From the NCBI GenBank assembly GCA_013289795.1, contig JABCZH010000009.1, forward strand, positions 124,001 to 188,000: a stretch of DNA of 64,000 nt. Direction: 5' to 3'. A program made the position numbers and the translations under genes. Of this stretch, positions 18,451 to 27,387 are shown piece by piece (position 1 is the first letter of the stretch; the number at the start of each line of letters is the position of its first letter). This DNA comes from Acidobacteriota bacterium. Lineage in GTDB: Bacteria > Acidobacteriota > Terriglobia > Terriglobales > Acidobacteriaceae. The notes under the pieces were generated by a model that was not told the origin of the DNA, searched no databases, and was given only the letters and a program-made list of their open reading frames with translations.

Positions 18451-20010
18451 TTATTCATGGGAGTCCTTAGTGGCCTGCGGATGCAGCGTCATCCACATAT
18501 GGGCCTCCTTCTGACCCATGGCGATCTGACCGGCGCTGAGACGGGAAGCGAGCAGCGCGACGCGAGCCTTGCTGGCTTCATCTCCCCCAGCCTGTGCCAG
18601 CAGGGACCAGAAATACGCCCGTGTGGGATCGGCGGGCACACCGCGACCCGCCCAGTAGCAGTCACCCAACATGGCCTGAGCCGCAACGTTGCCCCGCTCG
18701 GCCGCCAGGGAGAACCAACGCACCGCCTGCCCGTAGTCCTGGGGAACTTGGTCGCCGGTCGAGTAGCGCATCCCGATGTCAAACTGGGCCGCGGGGTCGC
18801 CGGCAGCAGCCAGTCTTTGCAGGGCCGCCAGCTTGGATGCCACAGGCGCCGGCAGCGTGGCTGCTTGCGGGTCCGAAACAGCAGCCCCAGAAGTGCCGCG
18901 ACCGTTCAAAGTCCAACGTTGCGCCGCCCAAGGCAAGACAAACAGAACCGTCAATGCGATGCCAATGAGGAGAAGAACGGGTGAGCGGGAAAGGCGCGGA
19001 ATGGGAAGGTCGGCCGGAGTCTCCACCGGAAATTCGTCGTCAACACTGACTGTGGACTCGGGGGAAGAGACCGATTCCGGGAGGCTGGCGCGTAGCACCG
19101 CTGCGGAAACGACTTCGGTCAAGCGCTGTAAAACCAACTCGTGGTCGGATTGAAAAATATGTGACTGGGGAGAAAAAACTTCGATGAGTCCGACGACCTC
19201 GCCCTGCGAGCGGATAGGGGCGGCGATCATGGAGCGGATGCCGAGAGCGCAGCAGCTTTCGCGGTCAACCCGCGGATCAGTTTCGGAGTCGTCACATCGT
19301 AACAAGATCCCAGAGCGCACACACTCCCCGGAAAAGCCCGCGCCCACTCGCAGCCGCGCACCCACCGGAGGCGCATTCGGACCAGCCGTGGCCCGGCAAA
19401 TCATGTCCGCGCCTTCGGCCAGACCAATGGCAGCTGCGGTCGACGGCGTGAAAGCCTGCGAGCGGCGCGCGATCAGTTGCAACGCGGCGTCCAGGTCAGG
19501 TCCGAGCGATTCCACTTCCTTTCTTACCGCGGCCAATGCGATGAGAACGGAGGTATGGTCGGGTTCGATTTCTCCCCACCGATCTGGTTGCTCCGCGATC
19601 CCGGCTTCGGCGGCCTGATCAGCGCAGCCCGCAAGCGCATCGGCGAACAGCCACTTCTTGAGAGCGTGGAGCGACTCCGGTGAGAGCTCGAGAAACTGGA
19701 TGCCGGCGCGCCCGGATGCGCGATCCGACCAGATCACAGTTCCGGAGGTTTGTACCGAAGCATCGGTCTCCGGGAGATCAAGAAATAAAGTCTCATCGCT
19801 ACCGACTTCGAGCGGTGATGCGGTCTGGATCGCCATACCATCTTCGCTGAGATCGATGATCTCGGAGAGGTCAGGAGTTGGCTGCAGAGCGGGGTTCAAT
19901 CCAACATAGGCGGGAAGGTGAAGTTTGTGCCGCACACGGCGGCGGCGCTCTGCCTGGGAATGAGAGGCTGGCTGGCCAATCTCCGCCGGATTGGGCCCAA
20001 GGGTCGGCAT
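18451..20010 (-). CDS. PilZ - GAF - transmembrane - Sel1-repeat protein
   Basis: 519 residues. PilZ domain at about 20-125 (RRRRVRHKLHLPAYV, DLSEDGMAI), GAF domain at about 165-310 (GAGFSGECVRSG, RCDDSETDPRV, LGIRSMIAAPI), one transmembrane helix at about 345-365 and two Sel1-type repeats at about 405-480 (AQFDIGMRYSTGDQVPQDY, AQAMLGDCYWAGRGVPADP). The cytosolic part would bind c-di-GMP and perhaps a small ligand, and the Sel1 repeats would offer a periplasmic protein-binding surface. The combination is unusual; function inferred only. It ends 12 bases from the start of the AmrS gene on the same strand, so the two may share a transcript. Confidence 0.85.
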   Translation of the reverse strand: MPTLGPNPAEIGQPASHSQAERRRRVRHKLHLPAYVGLNPALQPTPDLSEIIDLSEDGMAIQTASPLEVGSDETLFLDLPETDASVQTSGTVIWSDRASGRAGIQFLELSPESLHALKKWLFADALAGCADQAAEAGIAEQPDRWGEIEPDHTSVLIALAAVRKEVESLGPDLDAALQLIARRSQAFTPSTAAAIGLAEGADMICRATAGPNAPPVGARLRVGAGFSGECVRSGILLRCDDSETDPRVDRESCCALGIRSMIAAPIRSQGEVVGLIEVFSPQSHIFQSDHELVLQRLTEVVSAAVLRASLPESVSSPESTVSVDDEFPVETPADLPIPRLSRSPVLLLIGIALTVLFVLPWAAQRWTLNGRGTSGAAVSDPQAATLPAPVASKLAALQRLAAAGDPAAQFDIGMRYSTGDQVPQDYGQAVRWFSLAAERGNVAAQAMLGDCYWAGRGVPADPTRAYFWSLLAQAGGDEASKARVALLASRLSAGQIAMGQKEAHMWMTLHPQATKDSHE

Positions 20011-20116
20011 ACTGCTGTTGGGTACATCTTACTCCAAGGGTCAAAAAAGGTCTGACGGAGGACAAGGGTTCTTGATCGGCAAGACGCAAAGTCTTCGCGG
20101 CCAAGAAGACCGGTTC

Positions 20117-20929
20117 TCAGTCCCCAGTTCGCAGATTCGACAACCGTGAAATGGCCGCGACCATCATGCTGGAGAGCAGTTGCATGGTGGCGACGTCACG
20201 GTGGTCGAAGGCGTTAGGAGCAGCCGAGAGGACCTCGAAAACGCCGAGGGTGCGGCGGAAGTGGCGCAGCGGCGCCACAAGGATAGAGCGCACACCCAAC
20301 CGGCGGCAGCTCGCCAGGTCAACGCAGGGATTTCTTTCCGCATCATGACACAGAACCACCTCGCCAGTGCGGACACAGTCGGCAGAGATTCCGGAATCGG
20401 TTTGCAGGCGTACGCCGAGGTCGGGTGCGGTGCGGCCGGTGCGAGCGCGGCACACAATCTCGTCGCCGTGGCGCAGGGCAATGGCAGCGCCGGTAGCTCC
20501 CGTCAAAGACTGTGCACGCTCGGCAATCACGCTGATAGCAGGTTCGAGGTCAATCTCCCCGGGATGGATCTCCCGCTCATGCGCACGCGCGATGGCCGGC
20601 AGTGCATGTGATCCCCCGGCGCGGGCATGGCTGCGCGAAGGCGCAAGGGCGGCAAAAGACACGGGCAGGTGAGTATCAGAATTGGAGGTAGGAACGGTAC
20701 GCAGCAATTCGCGCACCAGGCGGTCGAGTTCAGCATCTGCGATGAGGTGTGCCGTTTGCTGCCCGCGCAGCGATCCCCCCAGCACTCGCGACAAGCTCAG
20801 CACCGCACGGCTGCCGCAGGCGAGACAACAAGGGGTGTTGTTCTTGCTGATCAACTCACATTCGACACAAAACACCGCAGTTTGCAGCTCGATGAAACTG
20901 ATGTCCTGCCCAGTGAGTTGTTCTCGCAT
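20117..20929 (-). CDS. zinc-ribbon - GAF domain protein
   Basis: Start taken at the Met of MREQLTGQDISFIELQ (20929), because the extra residues from 20965 look non-coding. An N-terminal four-cysteine knuckle (CVEC...CLAC, about residues 20-38) is followed by a linker and a GAF domain from about residue 115 (GISADCVRTGEVVLCHDAERNPCVD, LGVRSILVAPL). The GAF is a clear paralogue of those at 9679 and 18451. Soluble, probably cytosolic; no output domain is visible. It is 106 bases upstream of the PilZ-GAF-Sel1 gene in the same orientation. Confidence 0.75.
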   Translation of the reverse strand: MREQLTGQDISFIELQTAVFCVECELISKNNTPCCLACGSRAVLSLSRVLGGSLRGQQTAHLIADAELDRLVRELLRTVPTSNSDTHLPVSFAALAPSRSHARAGGSHALPAIARAHEREIHPGEIDLEPAISVIAERAQSLTGATGAAIALRHGDEIVCRARTGRTAPDLGVRLQTDSGISADCVRTGEVVLCHDAERNPCVDLASCRRLGVRSILVAPLRHFRRTLGVFEVLSAAPNAFDHRDVATMQLLSSMMVAAISRLSNLRTGD

Positions 20930-21098
20930 CGTCGCGCTTGGCCCTCCAGCGGCGCAGCAAAGCAAGAAAACTAAATGGCACGCGGGAAGCCAGAAAGTGG
21001 CCGGGCTGGTTCAGGCTGTGGATAACCGGGCGCTACAGCCAAGCCCCGCATGGCATTACTGGCGGGTGTTCCGCTTGACCAACACGGTGGCCGCCACA

Positions 21099-21107
21099 TG
21101 CTAAAAT
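21099..21107 (+). promoter_or_regulatory. possible extended -10 element before the UDP-sugar dehydrogenase
   Basis: TGCTAAAAT at 21099-21107 fits TGnTANAAT, 22 bases before the ATG at 21130. A TTGACC at 21075 is 21 bases away, too far for a normal -35. Confidence 0.3.
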
Positions 21108-21129
21108 TCAATAGCAGGCCAAATATTTA

Positions 21130-22494
21130 ATGATGACCGCCACGCCTACTACTTCTACCAACTTGTTTTCCGCCCTAAAGAGCAAGATTGAAGAGAAACG
21201 CTCTGGAGTTGCGATTATCGGCTTGGGTTATGTCGGCCTGCCCTTGGCCTTGCTCTACACCGAACAGAGATTTCCCGTCACTGGGTTTGACATAGATCAG
21301 CGGAAGGTAGCCACCCTGGATCAGGGCGGTTCGTATATTTTCCGTATTCCGGCCACTGATATTCAGGCAGCAAAGGCCCAGGGCTTCAGCGCCACCGCTG
21401 ATTATTCCCGGCTGCAGCAGATGGACGCGATCATTATTTGCGTCCCCACGCCGCTCAATGAGTATCACGAACCCGATCTGAGTTACATCACGGAAACCGC
21501 CAAGGCCATCGCTCCGCATTTGCGCGCCGGACATCTGGTAATTCTTGAGAGCACGACTTATCCCGGCACCACGGAAGAAATCCTGATTCCGATTCTGGAG
21601 AAGGGCAACCGGCAGGGACTGAAGGCTTCGCGCGGCGGCAATTCCGACGAGGCAGAGTTCTACGTCGCGTTCTCTCCTGAACGCGAGGATCCGGGCAACA
21701 CCTCGGTGGCGCGGTGCGACATCCCCAAGGTGGTGGGAGGACTGGATGCCAGGGCGTCCGATCTGTCAGCCGCGCTGTACGGCGCGATTTTCAATCGCGT
21801 GGTGAGAGTTTCCTCGCCGGCGGCGGCGGAAATGACCAAGCTGCTGGAGAACATTTACCGCTGCGTGAACATCGCACTGGTGAATGAACTCAAGTTGTTG
21901 TCACTGCGAATGGGAATCGATATCTGGGAGGTCATCGAAGCGGCATCCACCAAACCCTTTGGTTTCCAGCCGTTCTATCCCGGCCCTGGCCTGGGCGGTC
22001 ACTGCATTCCCGTGGATCCTTTTTATCTTTCCTGGAAGGCCAAGGAGTGGGACTTCCGCACCCGCTTCATCGAACTAGCGGGCGAGATCAATACCAACAT
22101 GCCGTACCACGTGCTTGAATCCGTGGTCCGGGCGCTGAACCAGCACAAGAAGGCAGTGAATGGCTCGCGGGTGTTGGTGCTGGGAGTGGCTTATAAAAAG
22201 GACATCGACGATCTGCGCGAGTCGCCGGCACTGGCCATTATTGAATTGCTGCAGAAGGAAGGCGCTCAAGTCAGCTACAACGACCCCTACTTCCCCACTG
22301 TCGGCAAGGGACGCAAGTACGACCTGCAAATGAAGTGCGCGCCGCTCGACAATCTTGCACAGTATGACTGCGCGCTGATCGTGACCGACCACTCTAACTA
22401 CGACTATGCCCGCATCGTGCGCGACTCACAACTCGTGGTAGATACGCGCAATGCCACGCGGGGCATTAAGAGCCCGAAGATCGTGCGCTGCTAG
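21130..22494 (+). CDS. nucleotide-sugar dehydrogenase (UDP-N-acetyl-hexosamine 6-dehydrogenase type)
   Basis: 454 residues. N-terminal NAD-binding domain with GLGYVGLPLALL (about 28-39), the central CVPTPL and ESTTYPGTT motifs, the catalytic cysteine in GLGGHCIPVDPFYL (about residue 293) and a C-terminal UDP-binding domain (VAYKKDIDDLRESPA). It oxidises the C6 hydroxyl of a UDP-sugar to the carboxylate with two NAD. The sequence looks like the WbpA/WbpO/TviB group rather than plain UDP-glucose dehydrogenase; substrate not certain. Likely supplies uronic-acid-type sugars for surface polysaccharide. Confidence 0.92.
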   Translation: MMTATPTTSTNLFSALKSKIEEKRSGVAIIGLGYVGLPLALLYTEQRFPVTGFDIDQRKVATLDQGGSYIFRIPATDIQAAKAQGFSATADYSRLQQMDAIIICVPTPLNEYHEPDLSYITETAKAIAPHLRAGHLVILESTTYPGTTEEILIPILEKGNRQGLKASRGGNSDEAEFYVAFSPEREDPGNTSVARCDIPKVVGGLDARASDLSAALYGAIFNRVVRVSSPAAAEMTKLLENIYRCVNIALVNELKLLSLRMGIDIWEVIEAASTKPFGFQPFYPGPGLGGHCIPVDPFYLSWKAKEWDFRTRFIELAGEINTNMPYHVLESVVRALNQHKKAVNGSRVLVLGVAYKKDIDDLRESPALAIIELLQKEGAQVSYNDPYFPTVGKGRKYDLQMKCAPLDNLAQYDCALIVTDHSNYDYARIVRDSQLVVDTRNATRGIKSPKIVRC

Positions 22495-22586
22495 TGTCCG
22501 AGACCGGAAAGAGACAGGGGCAGGTGTGGGAAAGATGCAGCGGCAGCCATGCCGCTGGTGTGGGTGGGTAAGGGCTTGCCGTAAAC

Positions 22587-22754
22587 TTACTGGTTAATTG
22601 AGCTGGCCACTTGCGAGAACACGTTATTGGCATTGGATCCGATCAACCGGATGGTGCCCACAACGATCACCAGAATGACGGCCAACATCACCGCGTACTC
22701 GGCAACGTCCTGACCCTGTTCGTCGAACCAGATTTGTCGCAAAAATCTTGTCAC
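22587..22754 (-). CDS. Flp-type class IVb pilin
   Basis: I choose the GTG at 22754: GAGGAGG (22761-22767) lies 6 bases upstream. This gives 55 residues instead of the 80 of the longest frame. The sequence DEQGQDVAEYAVML has the Flp prepilin cleavage pattern Gly before xxxxEY, followed by a 20-residue hydrophobic stalk (AVILVIVVGTIRLIG) and a short tail (NANNVFSQVASSINQ). Flp pilins assemble into Tad pili for adhesion. No tad/cpa secretion genes are in the window, so this is an orphan pilin. Confidence 0.88.
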   Translation of the reverse strand: MTRFLRQIWFDEQGQDVAEYAVMLAVILVIVVGTIRLIGSNANNVFSQVASSINQ

Positions 22755-22899
22755 TGACGGCCTCCTCGCGAATCGAGCCGCAAGCTCAAAACCCCAATCC
22801 CCCGCAGCACCAATCACGGGGCACACCAATTGTGTGATTTGGTAGTTTGATCGTAATGCGTCCTTCGCGCCACGGCAATAGCCCAGACGGGTCGCGGAA

Positions 22900-22915
22900 T
22901 AGCACGAAAGTGCTA
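22900..22915. repeat. perfect 6-bp hairpin with GAAA loop downstream of the NarL-type regulator
   Basis: TAGCAC-GAAA-GTGCTA at 22900-22915, seven bases from the 3' end of the regulator gene. No U-tract follows on either strand, so it could be an RNA-stability element or chance. Confidence 0.3.
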
Positions 22916-22921
22916 TGTCTT

Positions 22922-23605
22922 CTAAGAGATAGGCTTCAAAGGCAAAGATTGATTGACGGCAAACAGCGCCAGTTCCAGGCGTGTCGAAACCCCCAGCTTG
23001 TCGAAGATGTTGCTGAGATGGTGCTTGACGGTATCCTCGCTGATCTTGAAATACTCCGCGATCTCCTTGTTGGAGTAGCCCGCCACCACGGCCGAAACGA
23101 TTTCCAGTTCCCGCGGGGTGAGTCCAAATTTCTTCTTCCGCGCGTCTTCGCCGGAAGACTGGACGAGGTTGCGGAGGTACTGCACCAGGTTGGAGACGCT
23201 CTCACGTCCCACCCAGTATTCCCCAGCCATCACCGTATGAATCGCCTTGAGGAGCAACTGAGTGGCAGAGTCCTTTAAGACCACGCCGCGAGCGCCCAAC
23301 TGCAACGCTTCCACGATTTGATTCTTCTCTGCCGCAGCGGTGAGCAGGATGACACGTACTCCGATCGAGCCAGTGCCGGTGCTCATCTCGCGCAGAGCTT
23401 CCAGACCAGGGTGGCGAGGCATCGCCAGATCGAGCAACAGGATGTCGGGCTTAAGCTGCCGCGCGAGTTTGACGGCTTCCGCTCCGTCAGAGGCCTCGCC
23501 AATCACCTTCAGGTCGGGTTCGGTTTCCAGAAGCCGCCGCAAGCCATCCCGGAAGATAGGGTGGTCATCGGCAATCACGATCCGAGTGGGTCTTTTATCA
23601 TCCAT
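22922..23605 (-). CDS. NarL/LuxR-family response regulator
   Basis: 227 residues. Receiver domain with phospho-acceptor Asp59 (DILLLDLAMP), acidic pocket ADDHP and Lys in LKDS. The C-terminal LuxR helix-turn-helix has LTPRELEIVSAVVAGYSNKEIA and SEDTVKHHLSNIFDKLGV. Its first 8 bases overlap the end of the upstream kinase gene (23598-25427), so the two form a coupled pair. Confidence 0.93.
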   Translation of the reverse strand: MDDKRPTRIVIADDHPIFRDGLRRLLETEPDLKVIGEASDGAEAVKLARQLKPDILLLDLAMPRHPGLEALREMSTGTGSIGVRVILLTAAAEKNQIVEALQLGARGVVLKDSATQLLLKAIHTVMAGEYWVGRESVSNLVQYLRNLVQSSGEDARKKKFGLTPRELEIVSAVVAGYSNKEIAEYFKISEDTVKHHLSNIFDKLGVSTRLELALFAVNQSLPLKPIS

Positions 23606-25427
23606 GAATAGCGCCTTGATGTTGAGGGATTGTAATCTCCAGGCGGGAACCCTGGCCCGGGTTTGATTCTATCGTGAGTTCCCCTTCAATTAAACGGACG
23701 CGTTCCTTGATGACCAACGGGCCCTTCCCCAGGTCGTCGAGCTGCTGCTGGGAAAACCGTCCGGAAAAAGGAAAACCCTGGCCATCATCTTCAATGACAA
23801 TCTTCCACCCGCTCCCGCCGGCCCCGAGGCGGACACCGACCTGGCGTGCCTGGCTGTGCTTGCGTACATTCACCAGGGCCTCCTGCACGATGCGGGCCAG
23901 CTCACGGCACACCGGCTGCGGCATGTCGAGTTCCTCCAAATCGGAAGTGAAGCGGGCGATGATCCCGGTTTCGCGTTGGAAGCGTTCCACAGTATCGTGG
24001 ATCACGCCGAGAATTTTTTTCGAGTCCACATCCAGCGTCTTCATCTGCTGCATGAGTTCCCGCAACTTGAGGACTTCTTCCCGTAACAAGGCCTGAATGC
24101 GGCCCAACTCTTTCGGCACCACGTCCGGCTTGGTGGCAGATTGCCGGCGCAGCACATCCACTTGCATTTCCACGGCGATCAAAGATTGTACCGCACCATC
24201 ATGCAGCTCGCGGGCAAAGCGAGCTCGTTCCACTGCCCCGGCGCGCAAACGCAGGCGGCGCAGCAAAAGCACGTTGTAAACCGCGGGGCCCACCTGGTTC
24301 ACCAGTTCCTGTAGGAAGCGCAATTCCTCCTCGGTCTCCCCCGTGAGCTTGGGATCCAGCAGGAAGATCCGCCCCTTCCACTCCTGTCCGAAAACGAAAG
24401 AAACCATCATGGCGCTCTGGAACTCATGCTTCCGGGCCAGGGGATGGAGGAATTCGGGACTCACATTCTCGATCCTCGTCTCTTCCTCATCCAGTGCCAG
24501 CAGGGCATAGCGTTGGCTTCCCTCCGCACCATTGCGTTCGGCATAGCACGCGACGGTCGGAGCCTCCTTCAGATAAATCTGGCGGTCGCTGTCGGAGGGA
24601 TCCAGCCAGTGGAAAGCCGAGCTGTGGTCCCCATTGCTCAATTCGCCGATGTACACCCTATAGCTGCTCATTTCCTGCGAGGCAATCACCAACAGCCGGG
24701 CGCGGTACATGGAGAGCATTTCGCTGGCAATCTCATGTAGAGTGCCCACAACACCGGACTCCACTCGCGCCTTTCCCAGAGTGCGCGCGATCACGGCTTT
24801 TTCTGCTCGAAGCTGCTTTTGCTGTTCGGCGAGATAGCCCAGCAGGAAGCCCAGTACCAAAAGATAAATCGAGCGCATGAACAGACCCTTGGGCTCAAAG
24901 GATGTGGGATCAATGCGGAAGGGAGGTAACCGGTATCGGGCAGCGAGGCTGGTGATCCATGACATGAGGCCCCAACGGAAACCTAGGGCTTGAAGCCACA
25001 GCAAGGACACTTCGGCAGCCGCGGTACCGACCGTCTCCCAGAGGCCCCAGCGATAAGCCGCCGCGGCCAGGACGAACACGAAAAATAGAAAGAATGGATT
25101 GTTCTGGCCGCTGGCAAAAACCGAAATCAGGGCGGGCCAAACGATGTCAGCACTATGCACCAGCACGCGGAAGGCAGGGGTCGATTGCTGCCTCCGCCGC
25201 AGGAAAATGATGATGATTACGCCTTGGGCCAGATAGAAGGCCAGCAAAGCGAAGGCCCAGAGCGAAAAACGAATCTCACCCGGATCCATCCAGATGGCGA
25301 CCAGCGCCGAAACTGCCAGGAACACCCGTGCGCTGGCCAGCCAACGCTCAATCCGGCGAATTTCGCCGGGCCCCATGGGGGCCCGTAGTCTCCAAAGGAA
25401 CCGATCTCGAACTGCTCGAAATGGCAA
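23598..25427 (-). CDS. NarX/DesK-type membrane sensor kinase with GAF-like domain
   Basis: Up to 609 residues. About six transmembrane helices lie in the first ~190 residues, then a GAF-like region (about 210-385), HisKA_3 with the phospho-His in FARELHDGAVQS, and HATPase_c with RIVQEALVNVRKHSQA and DDGQGFP. The TTG at 25427 is the furthest start; an ATG at 25376 (MGPGEIRR) is a reasonable alternative that removes 17 residues. It phosphorylates the regulator encoded directly downstream. Signal unknown; the N-terminal integral-membrane domain is probably the sensor. Confidence 0.9.
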   Translation of the reverse strand: MPFRAVRDRFLWRLRAPMGPGEIRRIERWLASARVFLAVSALVAIWMDPGEIRFSLWAFALLAFYLAQGVIIIIFLRRRQQSTPAFRVLVHSADIVWPALISVFASGQNNPFFLFFVFVLAAAAYRWGLWETVGTAAAEVSLLWLQALGFRWGLMSWITSLAARYRLPPFRIDPTSFEPKGLFMRSIYLLVLGFLLGYLAEQQKQLRAEKAVIARTLGKARVESGVVGTLHEIASEMLSMYRARLLVIASQEMSSYRVYIGELSNGDHSSAFHWLDPSDSDRQIYLKEAPTVACYAERNGAEGSQRYALLALDEEETRIENVSPEFLHPLARKHEFQSAMMVSFVFGQEWKGRIFLLDPKLTGETEEELRFLQELVNQVGPAVYNVLLLRRLRLRAGAVERARFARELHDGAVQSLIAVEMQVDVLRRQSATKPDVVPKELGRIQALLREEVLKLRELMQQMKTLDVDSKKILGVIHDTVERFQRETGIIARFTSDLEELDMPQPVCRELARIVQEALVNVRKHSQARQVGVRLGAGGSGWKIVIEDDGQGFPFSGRFSQQQLDDLGKGPLVIKERVRLIEGELTIESNPGQGSRLEITIPQHQGAIHG

Positions 25428-25608
25428 CGGAGCCCGTCCCGTCTTGAGAAGTGGTGCAACGATTGTTATTTATTATGCGACCGGAGAGCAAGCGAAAGTT
25501 CGGGCGGCCCGGTGCCTGACCCGTGCGCGCCCTCCGGGAGCAACCCGATGGTGCGAGGTTACCCAAGTAACTTTCGTCGCTGTCTCCTGACTCTACAATG
25601 ACAAGCGT

Positions 25609-27387
25609 ATGTCTAGGCGCTACAAGCTGTGGATTTTCACGGCCTCGGCCCTGCTGTGCACTCAGGCGGTGGCATCACTGGTGCTGCCTAATGGCTTTGC
25701 CCTGGTTGCGCTAACTGACCTTAGCCAACTGTTGTTGCTGCTGTCAGGAACCGTTGCCTTGCTTCTGGCAACGCTGGCTAACCACGGTCGCGCCCGAATG
25801 TTCTGGGCAATGATGATGCTGGGTATAGCTTTCTGGTTCGCCTACCAGGGGCTGTGGTGTTACTTCGAATTGTTCCTGCGGACGGACGTCCCCACTCCTT
25901 TCGCCGGCGACGTAGTCATGTTCCTGCACCTGGTTCCGATGACTGCAGCCCTGGCGATGCAGCCTCAGGTGGAACAAGACCATCGCACCACGCGCCTGGG
26001 ATCGCTCGACTTTTCCATGCTGCTGATCTGGTGGCTGTATCTGTATGTCGTCACCGTGATCCCCTGGCAGTATGTCTACCGGAACGAGACGCTCTACGAA
26101 CACAATCTGAATGTCCTGTACCTGATCGAGAAGATAGTGCTCCTGGGCGGATTGGCCATGCTGTGGGTCCGCACCCGCCATTCCTGGAGGACCGTCTATG
26201 CCAGCTGGTTCGGCTGCACTTTGACCTACAGCCTAAGTTCCTATCTGGCGAACTGGGCCATCGAACGAGGGGCATATTTCTCCGGCAGCGTTTACGATGT
26301 GCCACTGGCGGCATCCATGGCATGGGTGACATGGATTGGACTAGGGGCGCTCGAATCCGCGCCTCAACAAGAGCCGTCGGGCAACACCAACGGCCACGGA
26401 GTTTGGGTGGCGCGGGTAGGCATGATTACGGTTTCTTCGCTGCCCTTGTTCGCAGCCTGGTCGGTGTTCGACGTGAGCACTCCCCAACCTGTGCGCATGT
26501 TCCGACTGTTTGTCACGCTGGCCAGCATGCTGGTTTTGGGCACCATGGTGTTTTTGAAGCAGCACCTGCTGGATCGGGAATTGCTCCGCCTGTTGCAGGC
26601 CTCCCAGCGTTCTTTTGACGACCTCAGGCGGGTGCAAGCGCAACTCGTGCAGTCAGAAAAGCTGGCATCCCTGGGACAGCTGGTGGGAGGTGCGGCCCAT
26701 GAATTAAACAATCCCCTAACGGCAATGCTGGGCTACTCGGAATTGCTGACTGCCACTACCCTGAACGGCGAACAGCGCTCCCTGGCGCAGAAAATCGAAC
26801 ACCAGATTCGCCGCACCCGGACGCTGGTCTCCAGCCTGCTGAGTTTTGCCAAGCAGGTCCCAGCCGAGAAGACCTCACTCGATGTCAACGCCATGGTGCT
26901 GACCGCGGTCAAGCTCTATCCCCCGCAACTGCGGACCGCAAGCGTTCAGGTACACACCCATCTCGCCAAAGATCTTCCCCGAGTCATGGGTGACTCGAAC
27001 CAACTTTTGCAGGTATGCCTGCACATCACCAACAATGCTCTTCATGCCATGGCTGAGACCGGCGGATCGCTCACGGTAAGCACCCGAGCCAGCAATGGCA
27101 CCGTGGTGATCGAGTTTGTGGACAATGGACCGGGCCTGCAGGAGCCGGACCGAGTATTTGATCCTTTTTATACGACGCGTCCGGTGGGACAGGGTGCAGG
27201 GTTGGGACTGAGCGTCTGCTACGGCATCATTCAGGAACACCAGGGGACAATCCTCTGCCAGAACCGCCCCGAGGGTGGGGCCAAGTTCCGGATCGAACTG
27301 CCGGTCGCGCTACGCCGCGATTCATCACACAAAGGGCTCCCAGCATCGCCCTCACCGCCGCGGGCCAAGTCCGCTGGCATTTCTTAA
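25609..27387 (+). CDS. orphan multi-pass membrane histidine kinase
   Basis: 592 residues. Seven or eight predicted transmembrane segments within residues 1-330, a short coiled-coil, HisKA with the phospho-His in GGAAHELNNPLTAMLGYSE, and HATPase_c with NNALHAMAE, DNGPGL and GAGLGLSVCYGI. The HELNNPL motif is of the NtrB-like kinase group. No regulator gene is adjacent on its strand. Its stop codon overlaps that of rlmN on the other strand (shared TTAA at 27384-27387). Confidence 0.9.
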   Translation: MSRRYKLWIFTASALLCTQAVASLVLPNGFALVALTDLSQLLLLLSGTVALLLATLANHGRARMFWAMMMLGIAFWFAYQGLWCYFELFLRTDVPTPFAGDVVMFLHLVPMTAALAMQPQVEQDHRTTRLGSLDFSMLLIWWLYLYVVTVIPWQYVYRNETLYEHNLNVLYLIEKIVLLGGLAMLWVRTRHSWRTVYASWFGCTLTYSLSSYLANWAIERGAYFSGSVYDVPLAASMAWVTWIGLGALESAPQQEPSGNTNGHGVWVARVGMITVSSLPLFAAWSVFDVSTPQPVRMFRLFVTLASMLVLGTMVFLKQHLLDRELLRLLQASQRSFDDLRRVQAQLVQSEKLASLGQLVGGAAHELNNPLTAMLGYSELLTATTLNGEQRSLAQKIEHQIRRTRTLVSSLLSFAKQVPAEKTSLDVNAMVLTAVKLYPPQLRTASVQVHTHLAKDLPRVMGDSNQLLQVCLHITNNALHAMAETGGSLTVSTRASNGTVVIEFVDNGPGLQEPDRVFDPFYTTRPVGQGAGLGLSVCYGIIQEHQGTILCQNRPEGGAKFRIELPVALRRDSSHKGLPASPSPPRAKSAGIS

